Shown in pieces: positions 32,172 through 39,789 of a stretch of 64,000 bases of DNA. The stretch covers positions 42,868 through 106,867 of the forward strand of contig LOES01000027.1 in assembly GCA_001515955.1 (NCBI GenBank), given 5' to 3'. Numbering within the stretch: position 1 is the stretch's first letter; each line of letters starts with the position of its first letter. The translations under genes and the position numbers were made by a program. The DNA comes from Clostridia bacterium BRH_c25. GTDB taxonomy: Bacteria; Bacillota_A; Clostridia; Lutisporales; Lutisporaceae. A model generated the notes under the pieces. It worked only from the letters and a program-made list of their open reading frames with translations. It made no database searches and had not been told where the DNA came from.

Positions 32172-32993
32172 ATGAAAAAAAGAATTATTTTAGTAACAGC
32201 AATTATTACCATTTTAGCTTTGGTACTCAGCGGATGCAGTACATCCAATCAGGCAGCAGCAAACCAGACAGAAAATGATACGAAACCGAAAAATCTTCTG
32301 GAAGAGGTAAAAGCCAATGGAAAAATCAGGTTTGGAACTGAGGGTACTTACGCACCCTTTACCTTCCACGATGAAACCGGCAAGCTTACAGGCTTTGATG
32401 TTGAAATTGCAGAGGAAATAGCAAAACGCCTGGGAATAAAAGCAGAGTTTATAGAAACAAAATGGGATGGAATATTCGCCGGCCTGGACGCAAAAAGATT
32501 TGATGCCATTGCAAATGAAGTTGCAATAAGAGAAGACAGGCTCGAAAAATATGATTTTTCCACTTCATATATCGTTTCAAAGGCTGTACTTATAGTAAAT
32601 GAAGAAAACAATGACATCAAGGCATTTGAAGATCTTAAAGGAAAGAAATCGGGACAGTCCCTTACAAGCAACCTGGCCGATATCGCAAGGTCGTTTGAGG
32701 CTGAAATAGTACAGGTTGATGGGTTTAATCAGTCAATAGACCTGCTTGTATCCAAACGTATTGATGCTACTATTAATGACAGTCTGTCATTCTTGGATTT
32801 TAAGAAGCAGAGACCGGATACACCTGTTAAGATCGTGGACCAGATGGATACAAAGGATCAAATAGGGATAATGTTCAACAAGGGAAACAACGAGCTTGTA
32901 GATGCGGTCAACAAGGCATTGGACGAAATGAGAGCTGACGGGACATATCTGAAGATATCTGAGAAATGGTTCGGGGAAGACGTGTCAAAATAG
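32172..32993 (+). CDS. Amino acid ABC transporter, substrate-binding lipoprotein
   Basis: The 273-residue protein has a lipoprotein signal (LALVLSGCSTS; lipid on the cysteine) and a family-3 binding domain (GTEGTYAPFTFHDETGKLTG, FDVEIAEEIAKRLG, then FDFSTSYI). Family-3 proteins bind polar amino acids or cystine outside the cell. It is the first gene of a three-gene ABC operon under T-box control, so its substrate is probably the amino acid sensed by that T-box. GAGGAGGATTAATC precedes the ATG. Confidence 0.92.
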   Translation: MKKRIILVTAIITILALVLSGCSTSNQAAANQTENDTKPKNLLEEVKANGKIRFGTEGTYAPFTFHDETGKLTGFDVEIAEEIAKRLGIKAEFIETKWDGIFAGLDAKRFDAIANEVAIREDRLEKYDFSTSYIVSKAVLIVNEENNDIKAFEDLKGKKSGQSLTSNLADIARSFEAEIVQVDGFNQSIDLLVSKRIDATINDSLSFLDFKKQRPDTPVKIVDQMDTKDQIGIMFNKGNNELVDAVNKALDEMRADGTYLKISEKWFGEDVSK

Positions 32994-33014
32994 GAAGAAG
33001 GAAGGTGATTTAAT

Positions 33015-33692
33015 ATGTCAGACAGAATGGTGAGGATTGTACAAATACTTACTGATTCTTTTCTTCCGCTTTTAAAGGCAGGGATACAATTTACTGTACC
33101 GCTTACCATCCTGTCCTTCTTTTTTGGGGTGGCCATAGCATTTGTTGTTGCGATAGTAAAGATTTTAGAAATCAAACCCTTTGCGGTCATAGCACGTTTT
33201 TATGTTTGGATAATAAGGGGAACACCCTTGCTGGTGCAGCTTTTTATAATATTCTATGGACTCCCAAGTGCCGGAATCACTCTGGGTGCCTTAACCTCTG
33301 CTGTTATTGGCTTCTCCCTGAGTGTTGGGGCTTATGGCTCAGAAATAATAAGAGGTGCTATCCGGTCGATATCGGAGGGGCAGTGGGAGGCAGCCCATGC
33401 CCTTGGAATGTCAAAAGTGCAAACCTTGAGGCATGTCATACTTCCTCAGGCAATAAGGGTGGCAATACCACCCTTATCCAACTCCTTCATAAGCCTCGTC
33501 AAGGATACTTCTCTGGCAGCGGCAATTACTGTTACGGAAATGTTCCAGGTGGCGCAGCAGATAACTGCACGAACCTACGAACCCTTGTGGCTATATACGG
33601 AAGCAGCTGTGATATATCTGATTTTCTGTTCAGGACTTGCTGTTTTGCAATCCAGAATGGAGTTACGGTTCGGAAGGCATTTGGCAAAGTGA
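33015..33692 (+). CDS. Amino acid ABC transporter permease (His/Glu/Gln type)
   Basis: The 225-residue permease has about five helices and the HisM/GlnP family features: IIRGTPLLVQLFIIFYGLP, and the EAA loop EAAHALGMSKVQTLRHVILP that contacts the ATPase. It forms the membrane channel, probably as a homodimer because only one permease gene is present. GAAGGTGATTTAAT precedes the ATG, and the gene is 21 bp after the binding-protein gene. Confidence 0.93.
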   Translation: MSDRMVRIVQILTDSFLPLLKAGIQFTVPLTILSFFFGVAIAFVVAIVKILEIKPFAVIARFYVWIIRGTPLLVQLFIIFYGLPSAGITLGALTSAVIGFSLSVGAYGSEIIRGAIRSISEGQWEAAHALGMSKVQTLRHVILPQAIRVAIPPLSNSFISLVKDTSLAAAITVTEMFQVAQQITARTYEPLWLYTEAAVIYLIFCSGLAVLQSRMELRFGRHLAK

Positions 33693-33722
33693 AAAAAATA
33701 TGAAACAGGGTAGGGATGCAAA

Positions 33723-34475
33723 TTGATACGATTGGAAGGTATATATAAGAGATTTGGCTCACTTGAGGTACTTAAGGGCATCAATCTGTCGGTGGAAAAG
33801 GGCGAGGTGGTATGTATAATAGGCCCCAGTGGCTCAGGTAAAAGCACACTTCTCCGGTCCTTGAATCATCTGGAGAAGATAACCGGTGGCAGGATATTTA
33901 TTAATAATGAACTGATTTGCGATAGAAAAGATGATAAAAGCATATTCAAGCCATCTCAGTACAGGATATCAAAGGCTTGCCCTAAGATAGGCATGGTATT
34001 CCAACGGTTCAATCTTTTTCCACACATGACTGTCCTGGAAAACATCATGCTGGCACCAAAAGTGGTGAAAAAGACTCCTCAGAACAGTGCCAGAGAATAT
34101 GCGATACACTTGCTTGATAAGGTGGGACTGAACGACAAGTGGGATGTATACCCGCCAAAGCTCTCAGGGGGACAGCAGCAAAGGGTCGCTATTGCCAGAG
34201 CACTGGCGATGCGGCCGGAGATTATGCTTTTTGATGAACCTACATCGGCTCTTGACCCTGAACTTGTGGCTGAAGTACTGGAAGTAATGAGTTCTCTGGC
34301 CTTGGAAGGGATGACCATGCTTGTTGTAACTCATGAGATGGGCTTTGCGAAAGAAGTAGCTGATAGAGTAGTTTTTATGGACAATGGAGAAGTTATTGAA
34401 GAAAATACACCGGAAAGCCTGTTTGCAAACCCTGTTAAAGTCAGGACGAAGGCTTTCTTGAGTAAGATTATATAG
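33723..34475 (+). CDS. Amino acid ABC transporter ATPase
   Basis: The 250-residue ATPase has Walker [11 protein letters not shown]-loop [11 protein letters not shown], signature LSGGQQQR, Walker [15 protein letters not shown] and the switch histidine in VVTHEMGF. It belongs to the HisP/GlnQ group. An extra segment (residues about 60-80, around [17 protein letters not shown]) is slightly longer than in GlnQ. Translation starts at TTG 33723. It completes the T-box-controlled operon. Confidence 0.93.
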   Translation: MIRLEGIYKRFGSLEVLKGINLSVEKGEVVCIIGPSGSGKSTLLRSLNHLEKITGGRIFINNELICDRKDDKSIFKPSQYRISKACPKIGMVFQRFNLFPHMTVLENIMLAPKVVKKTPQNSAREYAIHLLDKVGLNDKWDVYPPKLSGGQQQRVAIARALAMRPEIMLFDEPTSALDPELVAEVLEVMSSLALEGMTMLVVTHEMGFAKEVADRVVFMDNGEVIEENTPESLFANPVKVRTKAFLSKII

Positions 34476-34515
34476 TGAAACCAAATACCTTCGGGGGTAC
34501 AGCGATTTAGTTGAA

Positions 34516-34562
34516 GGGCCTATGTAGATTTTCTAATTGAAAAGATATAGAAGCCTTTTTTT
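34516..34562 (+). terminator. Intrinsic terminator after the amino acid transporter operon
   Basis: An imperfect stem joins AGGGCCTATGTAGATTTTC to GAAAAGATATAGAAGCCT. It is followed by a run of seven Ts. Confidence 0.65.
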
Positions 34563-34568
34563 CATATC

Positions 34569-34600
34569 TTCATAAGACTTCCATAATTATTTGTTATATT
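34569..34600 (+). promoter_or_regulatory. Predicted response-regulator promoter before rseC (site D)
   Basis: TTCATA (34569-34574) and TCCATA (34580-34585) are 11 bp apart, then 9 nt, then TATATT (34595-34600). A further TTCATA lies at 34561. The rseC gene begins 121 bp after the -10 element. Confidence 0.65.
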
Positions 34601-34720
34601 GGAATAAATCATTATGTTATCTTAAAAGTAAATTGGCACAATTTTATATATGTGTAAGTGCTGTTTATCTTATTTCCAAGACTCCACATCAAGTGTAAAT
34701 TATAGGAGGGGATTAGAAAA

Positions 34721-35146
34721 ATGGTTGAAAAAGCAAAAGTCGTTGCATTAAATGGAAATATATCAAAAGTGCAAGTAAAGAGAGTTAGTGCCTGCGGAGA
34801 AAGCTGCGCTAGCTGTAAAGGTGGATGTACACCTTCTCACACCTATGTTGATGCAGTAAACGATATTGAAGCATCAGTAGGTCAAGAAGTCGAAATTGAA
34901 ATGCAAACAAAAGTGGTCTTTAGTGCTATTCTTTTTAACTACGGTCTGCCTCTTCTAATGCTGGTCATTGGTATCTTCTCAGGAAGTGCTTTGGTAGACA
35001 TCTTATACTTGAACGTTTCAAAAGACCTACTGGGAATATTCCTTGGTTTTGGTTTGATGGCATTAGCATATGTGTTGGCTTCTAAAATAGATAAAAACTA
35101 TAAAAAGACAGATAAAATGAAATTTGTTATAAAAAGAATATTATAA
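34721..35146 (+). CDS. rseC: RseC/MucC-like SoxR-reducing system protein
   Basis: The 141-residue protein has the RseC layout: an N-terminal beta domain with the cysteine cluster CGESCASCKGGC near residue 25, then two membrane helices (VVFSAILFNYGLPLLMLVIG and LLGIFLGFGLMALAYVLAS). RseC proteins work with Rsx/Rnf complexes, where the Cys motif is thought to carry an Fe-S cluster. Its promoter shares the repeat motif of the rnf operon 15 kb away, and a truncated relative sits beside rnfC. Together these suggest it serves the Rnf complex here. TATAGGAGGGGATTAGAAAA precedes the ATG. Confidence 0.86.
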   Translation: MVEKAKVVALNGNISKVQVKRVSACGESCASCKGGCTPSHTYVDAVNDIEASVGQEVEIEMQTKVVFSAILFNYGLPLLMLVIGIFSGSALVDILYLNVSKDLLGIFLGFGLMALAYVLASKIDKNYKKTDKMKFVIKRIL

Positions 35147-35284
35147 GACATAATCGAGAGGGCATTTCATCTTGGTAATGAGAAGCTTGATTGTTGTAAA
35201 TTAGATCGACCGAAGCAAAATAACAAATAAGAATTTGAACTAACGTTCAAACGCATTAGTGCAGATGTTAAAGGGGATGTTGTA

Positions 35285-35611
35285 ATGCAGCAGAACGAAT
35301 TTAAAATACTCGTTGTTGATGAGGAAGATTTAGTTATTGATTCATTAAAGCATGAAGTGAAAAAACAAGGGGAAGCAGTAAATTTGACGCCTAATGAGTA
35401 TAAGCTGCTTGTGACTATGGTCAAGTATTCCCGAAAGGTGTTTACACGGGAGGAATTGATAATTGCAGCCTTGGGCGGGGAGTTTGACGGCTTTGACAGA
35501 ACAATCGATTCCCATATAAAGAACCTAAGGCAAAAAATTGAAACAGATACAAAAGATCCTGGATATATCCTTACTGTTCATGGAGTCGGCTATCGATTTG
35601 GTGGTGAGTGA
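35285..35611 (+). CDS. Response regulator with internally deleted receiver (DNA-binding domain only)
   Basis: The 108-residue product begins like a receiver (NEFKILVVDEE), then jumps directly to the linker and winged-helix domain (DLVIDSLKHEVKK, LTPNEYKLLVTM, RTIDSHIKNLRQKIE). Aligned with the regulator at 27494, about 110 residues including the phospho-acceptor Asp are gone while the frame is kept. It cannot be phosphorylated in the usual way. It still precedes a full-length kinase, from which it is separated by one base. GGGGATGTTGTA is the ribosome site. It may be a recent deletion or a constitutive DNA-binding protein. Confidence 0.78.
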   Translation: MQQNEFKILVVDEEDLVIDSLKHEVKKQGEAVNLTPNEYKLLVTMVKYSRKVFTREELIIAALGGEFDGFDRTIDSHIKNLRQKIETDTKDPGYILTVHGVGYRFGGE

Positions 35612-35612
35612 T

Positions 35613-37016
35613 ATGAAGGTCTCATTAAGGACCAAGCTGACATTATCGCATGTTGCAACGGCACTGATATGCGTTGCATTGATAAGCTTTTTTTCCAATA
35701 TCCTGTTGGAAAGGTACTTTCAAGATTATATTAAGTCAAATCAGGAGAAAAGGAATAAAGAATTGGTCTCGCTATTTTTCAACAATTATCAACGAAATGA
35801 GTATTGGGATGCAGAAAGTATACAGGATATAGGAATTTATGCTCTCGAGCAAGGAATTATTGTTGAAGTCAAGGATCTATCAGGAAGTAGTGTATGGGAT
35901 GCTATGACTTATAATAATGGTTGGTGCAATCAGATGATTTCTCATATGACAGAGAACATGTATAGCCGTTATCCCAATTGGGAGGGAAAACTGATTCAGA
36001 CTAGTTATCCGGTTTTCTTTAAAGGTGGACAGGTCGGTAGTATCGACATCGGGTATTTCGGTCCTTTTTATTTCAACGATAACGATTTGACATTCATAAG
36101 TACACTTAATCGCATATTTATTAGTGTAGGTATTTTATCACTGCTTTTAGCCTTTTTATTCGGTTCAATCATATCGAAGAGGATTACAACACCTATAACT
36201 CGAGTTATCAATACAGCACGAATGATAGCAAAGGGTTGTTTTGGCGATAGGAGCTATGAACAAACAAGTACAAAGGAGATCAACCAGTTAACCGACACCA
36301 TTAATGATCTGGCGGCAACTTTGGAAACCCAGGAGAAATTACGAAAGCGCCTGACTGGTGACGTTGCCCATGAATTAAGAACACCAGTTGCTACACTCCA
36401 AAGCCATCTCGAGGCAATGCTTGATGGGATATGGGAGCCAAACTCTGACAGACTCACAAGCTGCCACGAAGAGACAATGCGAATAAATAGGATGATTGGT
36501 GACTTGGAAAAGCTGGCACGCTACGAAAACGACAATATGATATTGGATAAAGAAGGGTTTTGTTTATGTGAATTGATAAGAAGAATACTGCACAACTTCG
36601 AAAATGAGTTTATGCAGAGGAATATAAAAATTCAGACACAGTGCGAAAAATTGAAGCTATTTGCTGATAGGGATAAGATTAGCCAGGTTTTTGTAAACCT
36701 AATATCTAATGTACTAAAGTATTCACGCAATGATGGTCAAGTTACAATAGCTGCAGCTGAAGATGAAGCCACTACAATAATTACAGTCAGAGATACCGGT
36801 ATCGGTATCTCTGCGGAAGACCTGCCATATGTCTTTGAACGTTTTTACCGGGCTGATAAGTCAAGAAATCGAATGACTGGAGGCTCCGGCATAGGATTAA
36901 CTATTGCTAAAGCTATTATAGATGCACACAAAGGCAAAATTACAGTAGAAAGCATAATTAATGAGGGCACAACGTTTACAATAACTCTTCCCAAAATAGG
37001 AGGGGTAAAAGATTAA
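35613..37016 (+). CDS. Membrane sensor histidine kinase (paralogue of the kinase at 28185)
   Basis: The kinase of about 467 residues has two membrane helices (ALICVALISFFSNILL near residue 15, and a second near 165), a sensor domain containing many aromatic residues, a HAMP linker, and the catalytic core: H-box GDVAHELRTPVATLQSH, N-box QVFVNLISNVLKYS, G-boxes DTGIGIS and GSGIGLTI. The stretch after the H-box (DGIWEPNS) is nearly identical to DGVWEPNS in the kinase at 28185, so the two arose by duplication. The start ATG 35613 is one base after the truncated regulator gene. Confidence 0.9.
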   Translation: MKVSLRTKLTLSHVATALICVALISFFSNILLERYFQDYIKSNQEKRNKELVSLFFNNYQRNEYWDAESIQDIGIYALEQGIIVEVKDLSGSSVWDAMTYNNGWCNQMISHMTENMYSRYPNWEGKLIQTSYPVFFKGGQVGSIDIGYFGPFYFNDNDLTFISTLNRIFISVGILSLLLAFLFGSIISKRITTPITRVINTARMIAKGCFGDRSYEQTSTKEINQLTDTINDLAATLETQEKLRKRLTGDVAHELRTPVATLQSHLEAMLDGIWEPNSDRLTSCHEETMRINRMIGDLEKLARYENDNMILDKEGFCLCELIRRILHNFENEFMQRNIKIQTQCEKLKLFADRDKISQVFVNLISNVLKYSRNDGQVTIAAAEDEATTIITVRDTGIGISAEDLPYVFERFYRADKSRNRMTGGSGIGLTIAKAIIDAHKGKITVESIINEGTTFTITLPKIGGVKD

Positions 37017-37049
37017 AGTTAAGATAACTCATGAAGCTGAGCAACATAT

Positions 37050-37098
37050 AAATCCACTTCCTATATATATACTGGAATAGAGGAAGTGGATTTTTTTT
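37050..37098 (+). terminator. Strong intrinsic terminator after the second kinase gene
   Basis: A 13-bp perfect stem (AAATCCACTTCCT with AGGAAGTGGATTT) is followed by eight Ts. It separates the kinase gene from the convergent minus-strand cupredoxin fusion. Confidence 0.88.
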
Positions 37099-37146
37099 AT
37101 TTTACCAGCTGCTCGCTTAAAAGGAGGAACACTCTATCTGTATTGC

Positions 37147-38946
37147 TTAATTTTGTGGGAGATATAGCTCTCGTACTTCTTCAATATCTGTAGTCTCTAT
37201 ATTGTCAACTACTTCAATTATGCCCAGAATGTAATCGTCTTTTACAATTCCATACCCACCAGCTTTATTAGGGCTAAACTCGACTTCGTTTATACCTTTC
37301 TTGCCAGTAAAAGAGATAACTTCTTCTCCTGTATTAATATCTAAAATCAAGTATTGACCTTCAGCATTATCAAAATCGCTTAAATCAAAGGTTAACTTAG
37401 CCTTTTCTCTGCTGCCTGTAACAGCTATCAATGGCTGCAATTCATAACCAATACCTTTAAATGTCGCACTTTGATATTTTCCATCAAACAGTGCTTTATT
37501 GATTAATGTTTCAGTTGGAACTTGATCTATATCACCATAAATGCTAGACTGACTTGCCTCATCAGAATCCTCATCTATTGGAACTGCACAGCAGCTGGGA
37601 CCTGTGCTTGGTGGCGGTAAGGAGGGATCGGCCTTTGATGTATCAATGGAGTCAAGATTATCAACAACTTTTATTACACCTCTTATCATACCCATCCAGC
37701 AGCTGAAATTTATATCTTTATTCCCTGGAGTAAATTCTTGAATATTTTCTCCCTTTTTTATTTTCCATTCAAGATTTAATTCCCGTGCAACAATTGCATT
37801 ATTACATGAATTCATTTCTTTACCATCAATTACCCACCTAACTGGTATTCCCTTTTGAACATAAAAAGCATTAGGGGTATAACCATTGTTATCAGCAGTC
37901 ATATTTATAATCTGAATGCCATCTTGTAAAGTTGCCTTCGCAACATATGCATTTGAAGAACCACCTGAATTGCTAGCAAACGCTGTCATAGGATTAGTAT
38001 TTATACCCGCAAGTGCAAGACCTCGGTTTCCCATGATTAAGCCAAGTACTATTATGAGCACACCGCTGAATTTGAGTATTTTCTTGGTATATCCTTTACT
38101 TAAAAGCCCTGATAATGCACCAAAGGTTAGCATAAGGGGTACTGTTCCTATAGAAAACACGAACATTGCCAAAGCACCTTTTGTGGCACTTCCTGTGCCT
38201 AAAGCAAAAAGCTGCATAGTTTGAAGAGGGCCACAAGGCATAAGTCCATTTAAAAGACCAACAATAAATGGAGATCCGGACTTGTTTTTTACTTTACACG
38301 CAAAGTGGGGCAACTTGATTTGAAACTTTCTGAATGCACTAAAGCCTGCCATATTAAAGCCCATCATAATCATGAATATACCAGCAAATATTTGCAATGC
38401 TGACTTTGCTGTAATTGAAAGTGAAAACACAGAACCAAGGGTACCGATTATTCCACCAAGAATAGTATAAGATACAACTCTACCTATATTGTATAAAAGT
38501 GCCGGTTGTATAGCTTCAAACTTATTATTGCTTTCTTTTGACAAGCTTTGTGAAAGCATAATTCCACCGCACATACCTACACAGTGAAGTGATGTAAGAA
38601 CTCCTACCACAAATAGAACTGCATAGGAGGCATTAGCAAGCTTTGCTTCCATGTCAAAACCGCTGGTCTTTAAACCGAGCAACACTACAGCAGCTACAAC
38701 TATAAGAATTCCCATGAATTTATAATCCTTGGAACCTTGTGTGCTGTATCCGGCATTTTTTATAGCAGCTTTGATTTTGTTCACGTTGCATAATTCATCA
38801 TCATATTCAACCACAGCATATTGCCCGCTATAACTAGCTTTGGCAGTTATTACTCCCTCTAATTGCTTAATAGCTTTCTCAACACGATTTTCACAAGAGG
38901 AACAGGTCATTTCATACACTTTAAATTTTTCATTTTTAATACTCAT
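37147..38946 (-). CDS. HMA - TauE/SafE-type membrane domain - cupredoxin-like fusion protein
   Basis: The 599-residue product combines an N-terminal HMA metal domain (YEMTCSSCENRVEKAI), a six-helix sulfite-exporter/DsbD-like membrane domain (GVLTSLHCVGMCGGIMLSQS; GLLNGLMPCGPLQTMQ), and two outer domains. The first outer domain is cupredoxin-like (NGYTPNAFYVQKGIPVRW, INFSCWMGMIRGVIKVV, with Cys and Met as probable copper ligands). A SCCAVP linker and a second beta domain follow. Related shorter fusions handle copper or oxidase assembly. It is monocistronic on the minus strand, with TTAGGAGGATATT before the ATG and site F as promoter. Copper transfer across the membrane is the likely role. Confidence 0.8.
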   Translation of the reverse strand: MSIKNEKFKVYEMTCSSCENRVEKAIKQLEGVITAKASYSGQYAVVEYDDELCNVNKIKAAIKNAGYSTQGSKDYKFMGILIVVAAVVLLGLKTSGFDMEAKLANASYAVLFVVGVLTSLHCVGMCGGIMLSQSLSKESNNKFEAIQPALLYNIGRVVSYTILGGIIGTLGSVFSLSITAKSALQIFAGIFMIMMGFNMAGFSAFRKFQIKLPHFACKVKNKSGSPFIVGLLNGLMPCGPLQTMQLFALGTGSATKGALAMFVFSIGTVPLMLTFGALSGLLSKGYTKKILKFSGVLIIVLGLIMGNRGLALAGINTNPMTAFASNSGGSSNAYVAKATLQDGIQIINMTADNNGYTPNAFYVQKGIPVRWVIDGKEMNSCNNAIVARELNLEWKIKKGENIQEFTPGNKDINFSCWMGMIRGVIKVVDNLDSIDTSKADPSLPPPSTGPSCCAVPIDEDSDEASQSSIYGDIDQVPTETLINKALFDGKYQSATFKGIGYELQPLIAVTGSREKAKLTFDLSDFDNAEGQYLILDINTGEEVISFTGKKGINEVEFSPNKAGGYGIVKDDYILGIIEVVDNIETTDIEEVRELYLPQN

Positions 38947-38978
38947 AATATCCTCCTAATTTTGCTTCACAAATCAAG

Positions 38979-39010
38979 AGTATATATAATAGATATGTGG
39001 GTTTTATGGA
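38979..39010 (-). promoter_or_regulatory. Predicted response-regulator promoter for the cupredoxin fusion (site F)
   Basis: Reading the minus strand: TCCATA (39010-39005) and CACATA (38999-38994) are 11 bp apart, then 9 nt, then TATACT (38984-38979). The gene start is 33 bp further. Confidence 0.62.
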
Positions 39011-39031
39011 GATGGAAGAAATTTAGGTTCC

Positions 39032-39063
39032 TCCATACAATCTCCATACATTTAACATTTAAT
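39032..39063 (+). promoter_or_regulatory. Predicted response-regulator site facing the ars genes (site E)
   Basis: TCCATA at 39032-39037 and TCCATA at 39043-39048 are perfect repeats 11 bp apart. The -10 at the standard 9-nt spacing is weak (TTTAAT, 39058-39063). The site is back-to-back with site F. It could serve arsD/arsA or only strengthen binding at site F. Confidence 0.45.
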
Positions 39064-39198
39064 ATAATTAAAGTAAAAATAAGAAAAGTTATTTAAGAAA
39101 GGCTGATAACAGACGATATTGTCGCGTCTGGTCAAATTTTAATTTTGTTAATATAATATTATATATAGAGAACAATAAATATAACCATAATTGATATT

Positions 39199-39381
39199 TT
39201 GATATGTTATTTGCTATTGACACTATACGAGTGCGGAAGTACATTATATATAGATAACCATCTATATATAGATGATGTAGCGAGGAATAATTATGGTGAA
39301 AGTGCAAACATTATAAAAGTACTCTCTAATTCTAACAGAGTAAAAGTAATCGATATTTTATCTTGTGGAGAAAATAAATGA
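39199..39381 (+). pseudogene. Truncated ArsR-like frame before arsD
   Basis: The last 25 codons of this frame (ANIIKVLSNSNRVKVIDILS, then CGENK and stop) match the first helices of ArsR repressors, but the DNA-recognition and dimerisation parts are missing. The upstream part of the frame overlaps a promoter and palindrome and has no ribosome site, so it is unlikely to be coding. It is best read as the N-terminal stub of a deleted arsR whose operator region is retained. Confidence 0.55.
39217..39270 (+). promoter_or_regulatory. Promoter and ArsR-type palindromic operator for arsDA
   Basis: TTGACA (39217-39222) is followed after 17 bp by TACATT (39240-39245). A perfect 11-bp inverted repeat, TATATATAGAT-AACC-ATCTATATATA (39245-39270), overlaps the start region. 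This is the usual place for an ArsR/SmtB operator. The linked arsR is truncated, so a repressor encoded elsewhere (for example 45554 or 47211) would have to act. Confidence 0.55.
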
Positions 39382-39395
39382 AGGAGTGTATTAGT

Positions 39396-39767
39396 ATGAA
39401 GAAAATGATTATTTTTGAGCCGGCTATGTGTTGCTCATCAGGAGTTTGTGGCCCAGCTGTAGACCCTGAATTGTTAAGGGTTTCTACAGTAATAAACAAC
39501 CTAAAGAATAAGGGAATATTAGTTGAAAGGTATAATCTGTCTGGTAATCCCCAAATATTTGTTGATAACAAAGAAATAAACAATATGTTGAATAGTGATG
39601 GAGTAGAAGCATTTCCGGTAACAATGGTTGATGGTATTGTAGCAAAAACAAAAGCTTACCCGACAGATGAAGAATTCTGTAAGCTATTAGGTTTACCGGA
39701 GGATTTTCTGAAGGCCAAAGTAAAAAGAGCATCTAAAGGGTGCTGTGGTGGGGATGGATGCTGCTAA
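39396..39767 (+). CDS. arsD: Arsenite metallochaperone ArsD
   Basis: ArsD delivers As(III) or Sb(III) to the ArsA ATPase. The 123-residue protein has the vicinal cysteines CCSSGVCGP near residue 12 that bind arsenite, and the second and third cysteine groups at the C-terminus (GCCGGDGCC). GAAGGAGTGTATTAGT precedes the ATG at 39396; an earlier ATG at 39378 lacks a ribosome site. arsA follows 22 bp later. Confidence 0.92.
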   Translation: MKKMIIFEPAMCCSSGVCGPAVDPELLRVSTVINNLKNKGILVERYNLSGNPQIFVDNKEINNMLNSDGVEAFPVTMVDGIVAKTKAYPTDEEFCKLLGLPEDFLKAKVKRASKGCCGGDGCC

Positions 39768-39789
39768 TCCGGAAAAGAGGGATTGAACT

